The notes: generated by a model not told the origin, from the sequence alone. 64,000 nucleotides of DNA from Bifidobacterium oedipodis (GCF_012932425.1 NZ_JAAIII010000004.1:124001-188000), one strand, 5' to 3'. Positions 26,912 through 36,744 are shown, counted from the first letter of the stretch. Numbers and translations are program-made.

Positions 26912-28081
26912 TCAGAGCACACTATGATCCTTGACTTCCTGTGCAACCTTGATTCTTACGCTCAGCATGTCCCTAATGAGGTCGATGCGCGCAGGAGCAA
27001 TCATTCCAGATAAAGACAGACGATGGGCAGCATCATCCGGCCAATCACGCAATGCACCGAGGTCGTAGCGATCCCAGCCGCGTACAAGCCCGAGTTGTCT
27101 TCTCGCAGTCATAGCCTTGTAGGTCGAGTAGAATGGTTTGGCCTTATAGTCACGGCCATCAATCTTCAGTTCGCCGCACCACAGCGACGCACCAGTGTCA
27201 AACAATGGCGCGGGACGCACCGCAAGCGTGTCCACGTTACGGATCAGGCCGAAGTTGTTGAAGTGCCGGTCGATGTTGCGCATCAGCCAATCGATCAACA
27301 ACCAGTCATCCGTCGCCGCATCAGCCAATTCATAATTACAACCGAAACTAACAGCATCCTTGACCCATTGGTCACGCATACTCAGCCGATTATCGCGCTT
27401 AATGGATTCCATAAGCTGCCATGCGGAGACCAGCTCTTCATCGCGTCGAAGCATCTCAGCGCACACGCTCACCGGCCGGTTGTCGTATTCCGCAAGCGAA
27501 TACCGCACCGCAGGGATATTGAGGCAGTCACACAACCGCGATGCGATAACCTCATTAACTGGCTCCTGACCGGTGCGCCCGCCCTTGACTAAGGCTCGGG
27601 TACCATCATCAAGAATCATCCAGCGCTTCGGCAAGTCACCGCCGGTCGAAGCGTCGGGCGCATTGAAACTAAACTCGTGTGAGGAGGAATGGGACGTCAG
27701 GAGCATACGTCCAAGCTCTTCATCAAACGGGTTGTCAAAGAAATTAACCTCTTCCCAGCGGGTGCTGTCAGTCGCATCTTTAACCCAGTATTGATCGGAA
27801 AGACTCAGTCCGAATGAACGATCCAATAGCTCACGCGTCGAATGGACACCCAACGTGTCTAAAGCACGGGCGATACCGTCACGCGTGGACGGGATGGCAC
27901 GGTGACGCCACCATTCATCGATTCTACGCGCGTACACGGCGGGTTTGCCATGCGTAATCATCTCACGGGGAAGACGCGCTGTATCCAAGACGGTACCCGT
28001 TCCTCTGGCACAGCCAGATGAACGGTCGTATTCGAAGGAAAATACCGGTCGCGAACCGCACATAATCAAACGTTCCACCAT
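26912..28081 (-). CDS. Orphan HipA-like serine/threonine kinase
   Basis: A 389-aa protein with a HipA C-terminal kinase fold. The nucleotide-binding lysine lies in ALVKGG (~166) and the helix Glu in PVNEVIASRL (~177). The catalytic loop reads NIDRHFNNFG (Asp ~271, Asn ~276) and the metal-binding segment APLFDTGASL (Asp ~295). The N-terminal 150 residues do not look like the HipA N-terminal domain. No HipB-type helix-turn-helix antitoxin gene is adjacent, so a classical toxin-antitoxin pair is not supported. Such stand-alone kinases occur in mobile and accessory regions. ATG 28081 follows AAGGAGAT by five bases. It sits next to a membrane protein and the tRNA-flanked Wadjet locus. Confidence 0.75.
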   Translation of the reverse strand: MVERLIMCGSRPVFSFEYDRSSGCARGTGTVLDTARLPREMITHGKPAVYARRIDEWWRHRAIPSTRDGIARALDTLGVHSTRELLDRSFGLSLSDQYWVKDATDSTRWEEVNFFDNPFDEELGRMLLTSHSSSHEFSFNAPDASTGGDLPKRWMILDDGTRALVKGGRTGQEPVNEVIASRLCDCLNIPAVRYSLAEYDNRPVSVCAEMLRRDEELVSAWQLMESIKRDNRLSMRDQWVKDAVSFGCNYELADAATDDWLLIDWLMRNIDRHFNNFGLIRNVDTLAVRPAPLFDTGASLWCGELKIDGRDYKAKPFYSTYKAMTARRQLGLVRGWDRYDLGALRDWPDDAAHRLSLSGMIAPARIDLIRDMLSVRIKVAQEVKDHSVL

Positions 28082-28169
28082 GGGTATCTCCTTCCCTCTC
28101 AACCAGTGATCATCCGACTTCCATATTAGCGTCCATATCCCTTCAAAAGGACGACTTGCATTGTTCCTG

Positions 28170-29078
28170 TTAGATGTCTAGTGCAGCCACCAGTGGCAGC
28201 GCCATAGCCAGCAGGGTTTCCAGCCAGATGATCAGTGCGGGATGCCAGCACCATTGCGCCGACACCTGTTTGATAGCGCAATACCGCACCTGTGCTACTT
28301 CTCCGGGCAGAACGACGAGCCCGACCAGCACGGCAATGAGCAGCGTCAGCATCCTTACGGGCGCAAACCCGGATTCTATAAATACGACGCCGAACAGGCC
28401 GAGCGTGATGGCGGCACTTGCGCCGAGCGATACACGCGGCACCGCATCGCTCGGCCATGCCAACGCTTTGAGCAGCATAAGACCCGCGAATATCACAGCA
28501 GCTCCGGCCATAATGGCTATAGCAGGCACTGACGTGCCTGAAGTAAGTTCAGCCGGACCGGAACGATAGTAGTCCACGAACGAATCCACGGGAATCATGC
28601 CTTTATCGATTTGTGCAAGCAGGATCAACCGTCCCAATCCCGTACCGAGCATCCGGGACGCACCTGCAATCATCATGACCATGCCGGCGAGAAACACCCA
28701 TTTGACGTGCGATATGAAGCAACCCAGCAGTGCGATACCGAGCCCCCATGCCGCAGACAGGCCGATCAGCGAGGCGAGCAGGCCAAGCACGTCGAAACGG
28801 CTGGAATCGATACCAAGCATGCCCAGCCACCACGGATCCCAGCCGATATTATGGCTGGCAACCACCCACGCGGCCTGCGCGAACAAGTTAACAATCGAAA
28901 TCGTCGCAACGGCAGCAAGATACAGCCATACGCGACGCTCTGTGAATAGCTGGAATTGACTCTCCGTTTTCGACTTGCGTTTGCCACCGCCACGCGGCTT
29001 CATATCCTGCCAGAAGAATGACAACAAGCCGAACCCGGATGAACCTGCGCCATCGCTTAATCGCGTTTTCCCAGCCAT
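28170..29078 (-). CDS. Multi-pass membrane protein of unknown function
   Basis: A 302-aa protein with a hydrophilic basic N-terminus (~1-45) and about seven membrane helices: roughly 50-72, 95-115, 118-140, 182-203, 220-235, 238-262 and 280-300. Between helices 3 and 4 is a polar loop (~145-175, containing GTGLGRLILLAQIDKGMIPV). No transporter motif or catalytic residue was recognised. It is in the same orientation as the HipA-like gene and 88 bp upstream of it; a common transcript is possible. DUF-type bifidobacterial membrane protein is the most that can be said. Confidence 0.7.
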   Translation of the reverse strand: MAGKTRLSDGAGSSGFGLLSFFWQDMKPRGGGKRKSKTESQFQLFTERRVWLYLAAVATISIVNLFAQAAWVVASHNIGWDPWWLGMLGIDSSRFDVLGLLASLIGLSAAWGLGIALLGCFISHVKWVFLAGMVMMIAGASRMLGTGLGRLILLAQIDKGMIPVDSFVDYYRSGPAELTSGTSVPAIAIMAGAAVIFAGLMLLKALAWPSDAVPRVSLGASAAITLGLFGVVFIESGFAPVRMLTLLIAVLVGLVVLPGEVAQVRYCAIKQVSAQWCWHPALIIWLETLLAMALPLVAALDI

Positions 29079-29285
29079 TAGGTCATTCCCTTTCCGCTCA
29101 CGTCACTGATGCTCGTTGCACCACTCAGCCGTCATATCTCAGATCAGTATGGTGCACATACTCCGACAATGGTTTGAGTGAACCAGACCTCTTAGCGAAC
29201 ATGAACGCCAACAACGCCCGGTTTAGCTGATAGAGAAACAAGACACGCGGAAAGCGCCTGTTGAAGTTGTGGCGATACAAGAAAA

Positions 29286-29303
29286 CCTCCACCGAAGTGG
29301 AGG
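29286..29303 (-). terminator. Terminator of the first tRNA-Asn gene
   Basis: CCTCCAC/GTGGAGG with a CGAA loop, followed on the minus strand by TTTTC, lies 12 bp past the tRNA 3' end. The 237-bp gap to the membrane protein gene holds nothing else evident. Confidence 0.8.
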
Positions 29304-29315
29304 CTCTCAATCAAG

Positions 29316-29388
<73 letters not shown>

Positions 29389-29427
29389 ATGTTCATCACC
29401 TCTCATAACGAGCGGCAACAGGTGATG

Positions 29428-29456
29428 AATATACCCTTGAATACTCAGCCGCGCAA
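29428..29456 (-). promoter_or_regulatory. Promoter of tRNA-Asn copy 1
   Basis: On the minus strand TTGCGC (29451-29456) and TATATT (29428-29433) are separated by exactly 17 bp. The leader to the mature tRNA is about 39 nt and includes an inverted repeat (GGTGATGAA/TTCATCACC). The upstream sequence around CGGC(A/G)TGTCGCGCTA is shared with the promoter region of copy 2. Confidence 0.6.
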
Positions 29457-29514
29457 ATCGGCGTGTCGCGCTAGTTTCGCCCGATCACTTTATCCGCCAT
29501 CCGCCTCACGCCGT

Positions 29515-30723
29515 TCACCCGACTTCTCCCAACCGCAGCTCAATCTCATGCCAAGCATCATCAAGCGGAATACGTTCCTGTTCTAACCGCAAATATTCAA
29601 CATCCTGACCGGTGCACAGCCGTCGATAAAGCTCATTTTCCGAATCATTCAAATAATCCATAGTTTTCGCAGGCCGCGTTCGTATCGGAACTTCCCTGCC
29701 GTCTTCGATACTGCCTTGTTTCCGGCTCGGGGCAACGTTGGTTCCGAAACGCTCGTACCGCCGATAGGCATCCATATCCATGAGCACCGATTCGCAGGGC
29801 AAGCCTTTGCCGCGCAAATCATTGAGGATCTCCAAGCCACTGGCGTCCATATCACCCCAGTAGAACACGCGGGACAGGTCTTTCACCCAGGGCAGCAACG
29901 TCGGAATACGCAAGGCCGCCCACCCGCAGCCCCATATGCAGACGCCACCTTCCAGAACCGGCATATGCTGGTAGGTATCTTTGTTCTCCACGATAATCGC
30001 GGTATGCAGACCTTTCGGCACGCGTTCCACCCACGGCTGCACGGCGACGCAATCCGGCAATCCTTGATACTGGTCACCCAGCATGCGCAATCGGATTTCT
30101 CCCGGACGTTCTTTGAACCGCAGTGCATCCGTTTCGATGAGCATCGCAATGGCGCGACGCCGAGCCGAATTCTCGCTTCCCAACCACTTGCTGTGGAATC
30201 CGGGTATTGGCACCTGACGGGCTGTCATGTTATGCACATCATGCTCATCACAATAATGTGCAGCTTCAAGCATGAGCTCAAAATCGATATCGGCAAAGTC
30301 ATCCGTTAGTTTGGCCACTCGCTCCACGGCTTCATCGGCGACGGCGAATTCCTGGCGCAGCAAATGCAGTCGATCGCGTGAGCGATGGTATTGCGCGGCG
30401 TCAGCGCGGCTCATCATACGTAATGCGCACGCTTCGGAGGGCACAGAAACCGAGCGCACGAACACATTCTTGGTTACTCCTGCCTGTCTTGTTACCTCGG
30501 TAATCGTGCAGCCTTTGGAATTCACGTACTCACGCAACGCCTCGTCACGTTCAAGCTCGGCACCATAATGGTTCATGAGCTCGTCTCTGTGCGGCAGTTC
30601 AACACCAATCTCATACGGCCAAGAGGGGTGCAGCATGAAGCGCTGCTGCTCCAAGCGCCGCTTGACGGCGCATTGCAGATCCTGGACATTGCGTATGGTG
30701 CGTTTTCTGCCATTTGCGGACAT
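29515..30723 (-). CDS. jetD: Wadjet protein JetD (TOPRIM nuclease subunit)
   Basis: Nuclease subunit of the Wadjet anti-plasmid system; in the characterised system it cleaves circular DNA that the JetABC SMC complex has extruded. The ~402-aa protein fits DUF3322 (N-terminal) plus DUF2220 (C-terminal). The TOPRIM glutamate lies in IIVENKDTY (~246), and the two metal-binding aspartates in FYWGDMDASG (~291 and 293). The segment CIWGCGWAALRIPTLLPWV between them is typical. AAGGAAGG seven bases before ATG 30723 fixes the start. It is last in the jetABCD order, 118 bp after jetC with a long palindrome in the gap. Confidence 0.92.
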   Translation of the reverse strand: MSANGRKRTIRNVQDLQCAVKRRLEQQRFMLHPSWPYEIGVELPHRDELMNHYGAELERDEALREYVNSKGCTITEVTRQAGVTKNVFVRSVSVPSEACALRMMSRADAAQYHRSRDRLHLLRQEFAVADEAVERVAKLTDDFADIDFELMLEAAHYCDEHDVHNMTARQVPIPGFHSKWLGSENSARRRAIAMLIETDALRFKERPGEIRLRMLGDQYQGLPDCVAVQPWVERVPKGLHTAIIVENKDTYQHMPVLEGGVCIWGCGWAALRIPTLLPWVKDLSRVFYWGDMDASGLEILNDLRGKGLPCESVLMDMDAYRRYERFGTNVAPSRKQGSIEDGREVPIRTRPAKTMDYLNDSENELYRRLCTGQDVEYLRLEQERIPLDDAWHEIELRLGEVG

Positions 30724-30786
30724 AGCCAAGCCTTCCTTACTGCAAGTCTCGTTTGCATCCTCGTTTACCTAGCCAGCGCTGTCAGC

Positions 30787-30822
30787 GTGCTGACGCGTAA
30801 GTTGCAACTCACGCGTCAGCAC
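30787..30822. promoter_or_regulatory. 36-bp near-perfect palindrome between jetC and jetD
   Basis: Outer arms GTGCTGACGCGT and ACGCGTCAGCAC are perfect complements. The centre AGTTGCAACT is itself palindromic, and only one base pair is mismatched across the whole 36 bp. No U-tract follows in the direction of transcription. It could be an mRNA hairpin that stabilises or attenuates the jetABC message, or a dyad protein-binding site. Confidence 0.55.
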
Positions 30823-30841
30823 GACCCCTCAGTTAGCCTCA

Positions 30842-33800
30842 TCAATCCACTGCTTCGGTTTCCTGCTGCTCAGCTTCTGCGGCAAGATCGGCTTCCAGTT
30901 GGGATTCCTGCTGCAGGATCTCGTCGGAGGTGATTTCCTGCAGATACGAACAGCCCGAATCAACGTCTCGGTAGGCCACATAGGCTTTGGTGCATACTTC
31001 GAGGATTTCCGCTGTTTTGCTTTCGGGGGCCGAAACAATCACTTGGAAGCCCAGTCGCGGCAATACGGACAATGCACGCTGGGTGTAGCGGCCATCGGCC
31101 TTGATCAGTGCCTCGTCAAGGAACAGTGTGGTGTAGGTGGGCGACCCGGTGACGTCGCCGCCCAGCAGATAGATCAATGCGGCGCCATAGACGAATGAGG
31201 TGAGCTCCTGCAACGCACCACCCGACTTACCACCGGTGGAGGTGATGCGCTCGTCGGGCCCGTCCACATGATGCACAATGGCATAGAACGACGAGCGGCA
31301 GCGCGGATCGAGATTGCGGGCACCATAGCTTTTGATGCCGTTCATGTCGCGCACTTGGGCAAGTTCCTGCCGCAGTCGTTCGATAATCGCACGGCATGTG
31401 GCGAAGGTGTCACGTGTCGTCTTTGGATCGCTGCGACTTTGACGCTTCCACTCACTCAGATTATCGATAATGCGTTTCATCGCCATCGTGAACTGCGTTT
31501 CGGGCCTGCGCACGTCCACACCGATGGACAGGCTGCCGTGCCGTGGACCGAACTGCTGGCCTTTGAGCATGGCGTTGATGCGATCCAGCTGGTCGTTGAT
31601 GTCGCGCGTATCGGTTTCGACCGCACGGTTGATCTGCATGAAACTCATCAGCAGCTTGTCAAGACTGTTGGCATATTCCTCGTCGGTGGCCTGACGCGCC
31701 GTCAGCATGTTGAGGCTGGCGAGCTCTTCAGCGTAGAACTTGATTTCTTCCACGCTGGCGGCCACGGTGTGGTCGTCGGGTGAATAGGTGTCCAGGTATT
31801 CGGCCATACGCTTTTCTACCAGGGCACGTTCCGAAACCAGCTGGTCGTTGGCCTGCTCGATTCGAGCACGCATCGCAGTGGCGATGACGTGGATGATGCG
31901 CTGCGCGAACGTCGTGTCGCCTGCGGTTTTGGAGACGATGAGCCGGGGACGGTCTTCGCCGCGCGTCACACCGTTGAAGCATGATTCATAGGCGTCGGAG
32001 AGCATATTCGAAATATCACCGGGAATGCCGGCGTCATCGAAATCGTCTTCGCCGCGCTCGTCCAGCCATGCCTGTTGGGCTTCGGCGAGGGCTACCGCAT
32101 TGTCGCGGTCCCGACGCGCGACATACATGTGTTCGCGGGTCTGATCCAATTGCTCACGCAGATGGCCCCGCATGGCTTCCAGTTCGGCAAGTTCGGGATT
32201 GCTGCGAATGGATTCGATATGACTGCGTAGTCCCTCGACTTTGGCGCGTGCGGCATCGACATCGACTGCGCTCCAGTCAAGCCGTTCGATGCTGTGTGCA
32301 AGATCACGTTCGTCGCGCAGACGTTCGATGCGCTGCTTGGCTTGCTCGTATTGCTGCCCGATGGCGTCGATACGCTTCCCGGCGTCGGTGATACGTTCGC
32401 GCAGTTCATCCAAAAAACGCTCGTTGACGAAACCGATGATGTATTGACGATCCTTGGTGCCGTGAAAACCGTGCGCCCCGGATTTGAGCTGTCCGTCATG
32501 CTGAATCTGCCGGGTTGCCCGGTCGCTGTCGTCGATTTGTTCCACGCAGCGCGCATCGAGCCTTTCCGCAGCCACCTGTTCCTTCAGCCAACCTAGGAAC
32601 GGAGAGTCCTCACGGTATCGCAGTTTGGATGACATCCAGCCTTCACGGCACTCCTCGTCATACTGCGCCTGCGTGTCCACGAATCGCCATGTGCGCCGGC
32701 TCATGGTCTTGGGATCGATGGTGCTGACTTTAGCGGCGAATCCCTGCTCATGGCGTTTGTCCACCAGAATGGTTTGCGCTATTGGCGCGTAGGTCATGTT
32801 CATGGCCACACGCCAGTCTTCGCTATCGTCGCGTACATCCATGAGTTCGGCCACATAGGGCAGTTCCTCGACACTTAATCCTGTGGCTGCGGCAAGCATG
32901 GCACGGGCTTCGTCCATGGATTGCGTGATGCGCGTCTTGCGCTGGCTCTGGCGCACGTAATCGCGTTTAAGCTGCTCATAGTCGCGGTTCAGCGAGGTGC
33001 GTTCAGCTACGGCGTCGTTGCGCTGCACCTCCAGCTCCCCCATACGGGCGTCATAGTGTTCGCCATCCGCAAGCATGCTCTCGCGCATGTCCTGCCAGGC
33101 CTGCTCGTTCTTCGGCATCTGCCTGTCAATGCGGCCAAGGCGACTTTCCATGTCCCGACGCTGCATTTCAACAGACTGGCAATCCTTGCGAGCGCGGTCG
33201 AGCTCGGCTTCCAGTCGTTCCAGATTGCCACCGTCGACGCCGCGAATGCGTTCTTCGACGTTCTGCAGCTGGGTTTGCAAGGTATCAATGGCGTCTTGTG
33301 CGGCGTGAACCGAGGCATCCTGCGCATCGCGTTGCTTGATTGTTGCAGGCAGTCCTGCGCGCACTTCGCTGGACATGCGGGAGTACGCCCAGCGACTGAT
33401 GGTGTCGGCGCCTGGTTCTTCCTGCGGGTCAGCCACACCGAGTTCGCGCCGCAGTCCCAATGTTTTCGCATATTCGCCGTATTCCTGTTGAATGTCTTGC
33501 AGACGGGAGACGCGACGGGCTTTTTCTTCTAGGCTGCGGAAGTTGGCGTCGTACCGGTCGTAATCGTCGACCACGTCGCGTGCCAGTTCCAACGCCTGAG
33601 GCACGCCGAGCACGCCCTGTTTGAAGATATCGTCCAGTTTTGAGGGTGCGTCCGCTGACTGAATCTTGTGCAACAGACGGCAGGCTTCCGCGCTCAGGCC
33701 CATATCATGCCAAATGGATGCATGGAAGGCTTCGGCGTTGAGATGGGTTTCGCACCCCGGGTATGCGGTTTTGAGCATGGTGGCGGTGAACGGGGTGTCT

Positions 33801-34315
33801 CGGAACCGATCCATAATGCGCGGGTCAATACGCTGACTCCATGTCACATACTGGCGACGCACGTCGCTGCGCCCATCACCTGCTGCCAGATACAGGAATT
33901 TGCCGCATGACAGCAGTTGGCCAGTGGTGCGGTTGAAATAGGTGTCTACGATGGCACCCCACACGGGTTGTGGCGCATCGTTGGCGTCACGTCCGCGCAG
34001 ATAAATCGGTGTTTCCCCGTGCGCGCTGTCGCGCGTGCCGAGCATGCCACGCAGATAGGTGTAGTCGCTGCGTTCGGAGCGGCCTGCGTTGGAGGCTTTG
34101 TTGTATGGCGTACCCGTGGGATACAGCAGGGAGATTTGCGCGTCCACTAGTGTGGATTTGCCCGATTCGCTGGCACCGGCGAGTAGTGTCACCGGCAGTT
34201 TGTCGTCCATGGATGGTTTGAATTCGTGGTAGCCGCTGTACGATCCCCAGTTGACGATGCGGCGACTTTCCAGCATCCAACGATCCGCGATGATGTGCAT
34301 GTCGTCGCCGTTCAT
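30842..34315 (-). CDS. jetC: Wadjet protein JetC (SMC/MukB-like ATPase)
   Basis: SMC-like motor of ~1157 aa that loops and senses plasmid DNA. N-terminal Walker A GASESGKST (residues ~47-55) is preceded by an SMC-type strand (NWGSYSGYHEF). Two long coiled-coil arms, rich in Q, E, R, surround a hinge region near the middle. The C-terminal head has the signature STGGKSGGALQEL and Walker B TLFLDEALIKADG. The glutamate-rich tail (EADLAAEAEQQE) is disordered. The start ATG overlaps the jetB stop (TGATG), a translational coupling; the longer upstream open frame is inside jetB. The closely packed gene order jetA-jetB-jetC is preserved. Confidence 0.95.
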   Translation of the reverse strand: MNGDDMHIIADRWMLESRRIVNWGSYSGYHEFKPSMDDKLPVTLLAGASESGKSTLVDAQISLLYPTGTPYNKASNAGRSERSDYTYLRGMLGTRDSAHGETPIYLRGRDANDAPQPVWGAIVDTYFNRTTGQLLSCGKFLYLAAGDGRSDVRRQYVTWSQRIDPRIMDRFRDTPFTATMLKTAYPGCETHLNAEAFHASIWHDMGLSAEACRLLHKIQSADAPSKLDDIFKQGVLGVPQALELARDVVDDYDRYDANFRSLEEKARRVSRLQDIQQEYGEYAKTLGLRRELGVADPQEEPGADTISRWAYSRMSSEVRAGLPATIKQRDAQDASVHAAQDAIDTLQTQLQNVEERIRGVDGGNLERLEAELDRARKDCQSVEMQRRDMESRLGRIDRQMPKNEQAWQDMRESMLADGEHYDARMGELEVQRNDAVAERTSLNRDYEQLKRDYVRQSQRKTRITQSMDEARAMLAAATGLSVEELPYVAELMDVRDDSEDWRVAMNMTYAPIAQTILVDKRHEQGFAAKVSTIDPKTMSRRTWRFVDTQAQYDEECREGWMSSKLRYREDSPFLGWLKEQVAAERLDARCVEQIDDSDRATRQIQHDGQLKSGAHGFHGTKDRQYIIGFVNERFLDELRERITDAGKRIDAIGQQYEQAKQRIERLRDERDLAHSIERLDWSAVDVDAARAKVEGLRSHIESIRSNPELAELEAMRGHLREQLDQTREHMYVARRDRDNAVALAEAQQAWLDERGEDDFDDAGIPGDISNMLSDAYESCFNGVTRGEDRPRLIVSKTAGDTTFAQRIIHVIATAMRARIEQANDQLVSERALVEKRMAEYLDTYSPDDHTVAASVEEIKFYAEELASLNMLTARQATDEEYANSLDKLLMSFMQINRAVETDTRDINDQLDRINAMLKGQQFGPRHGSLSIGVDVRRPETQFTMAMKRIIDNLSEWKRQSRSDPKTTRDTFATCRAIIERLRQELAQVRDMNGIKSYGARNLDPRCRSSFYAIVHHVDGPDERITSTGGKSGGALQELTSFVYGAALIYLLGGDVTGSPTYTTLFLDEALIKADGRYTQRALSVLPRLGFQVIVSAPESKTAEILEVCTKAYVAYRDVDSGCSYLQEITSDEILQQESQLEADLAAEAEQQETEAVD

Positions 34316-35088
34316 CAGAGTTCCTCCTCGCTGTATGCTGTTTGTTCCTCGTGTGTCACTTGTTCCGTCTGTTCTGGCTGTTCCGTTTGCTGCGGTGTTT
34401 GCTGCGCTTGCTGTTGCGCGCACAGGTCAAGCCATTCGTCCGCCAACGCACGATCCAGCACTACAGGCACCAGCGGGGTGATGCGATACATGTCGTCCTC
34501 GTCGGTTGTTTCCAGATAACCGTAGGTTGCCATGCGCGACACGGTGGCGCGAATTTTCTTCGCAGTGCCTTCCTCATCGTTGCTGGATGCCAGATAGCCA
34601 GCACCCGTGGTCAGTGCGGCGCGGATTTCGTCATGGCTGATAATCCAACTATCAGCATCCGTTTTGGTGTTTTCGTATTCCAGCACCCGGATACGCAGGA
34701 AGGCAAGCACCGCCGCCTCCTCACGGGTGAGACTGGCTCTGGTTTTCAGAGATCGGATGTCAGCTTCCAGTCCGTTGACCGGTGCCGCGATCATCACATG
34801 ATATTGCTGGTTGATCACCAGATACAGCAGGTCGTTGTTCAACGAACGTTCCACAGCTTGTTGATGGGTCAATACGATGTCATAGAGTTCGCCGTCGATG
34901 TAGCGTTCGCGTTTCAATGCGATGGCGGCCATGCGCGCTTCCGCCGGCATATCGCCGGTGTCTCCATGAAACAGTGCGTATGGGTTGGCGCTGTCGCCAG
35001 CATTCGGCACGGTTTCGACCGGCACTGTATTGTCTGTGTTGTCGAGCGCATTCGCTGCGGCATTATCAATCATCGGTTCGCCGTCCAT
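34315..35088 (-). CDS. jetB: Wadjet protein JetB (MukE-like, DUF4194)
   Basis: The 257-aa protein corresponds to the MukE-like winged-helix partner of the JetA kleisin (DUF4194). A short disordered N-terminus leads into helices with the motif [20 protein letters not shown] and a winged-helix region ending [21 protein letters not shown] Gln/Glu-rich tail ([19 protein letters not shown]) follows. Three bases separate it from jetA; its stop overlaps the jetC start. Identity is based on this position plus the family-like pattern, and is strong in context. Confidence 0.9.
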   Translation of the reverse strand: MDGEPMIDNAAANALDNTDNTVPVETVPNAGDSANPYALFHGDTGDMPAEARMAAIALKRERYIDGELYDIVLTHQQAVERSLNNDLLYLVINQQYHVMIAAPVNGLEADIRSLKTRASLTREEAAVLAFLRIRVLEYENTKTDADSWIISHDEIRAALTTGAGYLASSNDEEGTAKKIRATVSRMATYGYLETTDEDDMYRITPLVPVVLDRALADEWLDLCAQQQAQQTPQQTEQPEQTEQVTHEEQTAYSEEEL

Positions 35089-35091
35089 GGT

Positions 35092-36609
35092 TCAGCCTTC
35101 CTTCACTATGCGTTCGAGGGTTGCGCGCTCCACGATCACCGGTCGGGTGCGCCAAGTGCGTTCGGTGCCGTCCAACGAAATGCATCGCCATAGCACGTAT
35201 TCGCCGTCTTCTGCAGCGGGGAGGGATCCGAGGAACCCGATAAGTTCGCTTTCCCGCCGTTCTCGCTCATCTAGCTGGTTGAACGCTTCGGCCAGGTTGA
35301 TGCGATTGTCATCGTCATGACTTGGCAGTTTGTCGATCAGTGCCAGCATACGACGCAGACGCGGTCCGCCAACTTCAAGCATGGATGTCCAACGAGACGC
35401 ATCCAGCTGAGTGGAGTCTTGCACATTCGGCAATCCCGGCGCTTTGGCCTGGCTCATCGGGCGCGCCGGACGGCTGGGCAGTGCCGCAATCGAAGCAACG
35501 CCGGTTCCGGTTTCATACAATTTGGACTGGTCGTTGGGATTGCTTTTGGCCAGCGCGCTGGTTTCGGCAAACAGACGATTCAGCTTGGTGAGCATCGTGC
35601 GGTAGCGTGTATCGGTTTGCTGGCGTACCAGTCGGCTGATGGCCTCGTCCGAGGCACGCATCTGTCGGCGCACGTCCTCGATGCCTTCGTAGATGCGTTC
35701 CAGTTCGGCTCGAACCTGCCCCAACACTATGCCCGGTTCACCATCCAGATACGGATTTCTCGCGATATCGCGCACGGCGTCGTCGATTTGTCGGCGTCCT
35801 TCTTCAGTGACGATCACCTGGAACGCATCCTCGAAACGGCGACCGCTGTCGGATTCACGGAAAGATTTGCGGAATTCATCATGGTAGGCGGTCAGAATCT
35901 CATCTACGCTCATCATTCCTGATTGCATGCGTCGGCGCAGCGCGTCACCACTATCACGTTCGGAGAGCACCAGTTCACGCAGATCGATGGGCACACCACG
36001 CAGAGTGTTGTGCACCACGTTGATGATGTCCTCCACCTGTTTAGCGGTAAGTCGTTCGATGGTGTCGCTGTGTTCAAGTTCGTCGATTTCCCGTTCGCGT
36101 GCTTCGATTTCACGTCGCAGCAGGGCGATGCGCTCCTTGGGATCGTCGGTCAGCTGCATGCGCGCGTGTTCGATTTCCATGATGATGCTGTTGGCTTGCG
36201 CGCCTGAAAGTACCTGCGTGGAGTCTTCAAGTTTGCCGAGCGCTTCGATGGCTCGATGTGCCCGAGCGGTGAGACGATACAAGTAGCGGTGTGAGGCCGC
36301 GTCCAGATAGTTGGCCAACCAAGCGTAGTCGCCATCGCCTTCGCGCGATAGGTCGATCAGGATGCGATGCGCCGCCTGCGCCACATCCTGCCCATCTTTC
36401 AGAGTGTACTCCCCCACATCCACCAGATGTGTGAGCCCTCGAACCAGCCGGTCTTCTAAGATCTCTCGGGGCAGTTCGCCGGTCAATGGATCGAAGCAGG
36501 ATTTAAGCAATGCCACGTAGATCATGGAGTTGTTGCGCAGCAGCAGGCGAAGTACACCTGTTTCGTAAATCGGTCTCAACCGTTCCATTTCGCGTCTGAT
36601 GTCGCCCAA
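35092..36609 (-). CDS. jetA: Wadjet protein JetA (MukF-like kleisin, DUF3375)
   Basis: Kleisin subunit of 505 aa that bridges the JetC heads. It has an N-terminal winged helix (VGEYTLKDGQDVAQAAHRI), long helical and coiled segments (EREIDELEHSDTIERLTAKQ; SDEAISRLVRQQTDTRYR), and a C-terminal winged-helix end (YVLWRCISLDGTERTWRTRP). The TTG start at 36609 has AAGAAGGA seven bases upstream and is preferred; ATG 36588 is an alternative seven codons downstream. It is the first gene of the operon, 135 bp from the tRNA terminator of copy 2. Confidence 0.92.
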   Translation of the reverse strand: MGDIRREMERLRPIYETGVLRLLLRNNSMIYVALLKSCFDPLTGELPREILEDRLVRGLTHLVDVGEYTLKDGQDVAQAAHRILIDLSREGDGDYAWLANYLDAASHRYLYRLTARAHRAIEALGKLEDSTQVLSGAQANSIIMEIEHARMQLTDDPKERIALLRREIEAREREIDELEHSDTIERLTAKQVEDIINVVHNTLRGVPIDLRELVLSERDSGDALRRRMQSGMMSVDEILTAYHDEFRKSFRESDSGRRFEDAFQVIVTEEGRRQIDDAVRDIARNPYLDGEPGIVLGQVRAELERIYEGIEDVRRQMRASDEAISRLVRQQTDTRYRTMLTKLNRLFAETSALAKSNPNDQSKLYETGTGVASIAALPSRPARPMSQAKAPGLPNVQDSTQLDASRWTSMLEVGGPRLRRMLALIDKLPSHDDDNRINLAEAFNQLDERERRESELIGFLGSLPAAEDGEYVLWRCISLDGTERTWRTRPVIVERATLERIVKEG

Positions 36610-36744
36610 CTACGCATCCTTCTTGCTGTGCTTGCCTTACGGCCGGCTTGTTCCATGCCGTCCTAGTCTCTTCACCAGAATACTGCACCCAGAAAGAGGA
36701 CGGGCATTCACGTGGCGCACATCCCATTTTGCGATAAAACACAA

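Noticed and set aside
26912-28081. HipBA toxin-antitoxin module
   Set aside because: No HipB-like gene on either side and the N-terminal domain does not fit HipA.
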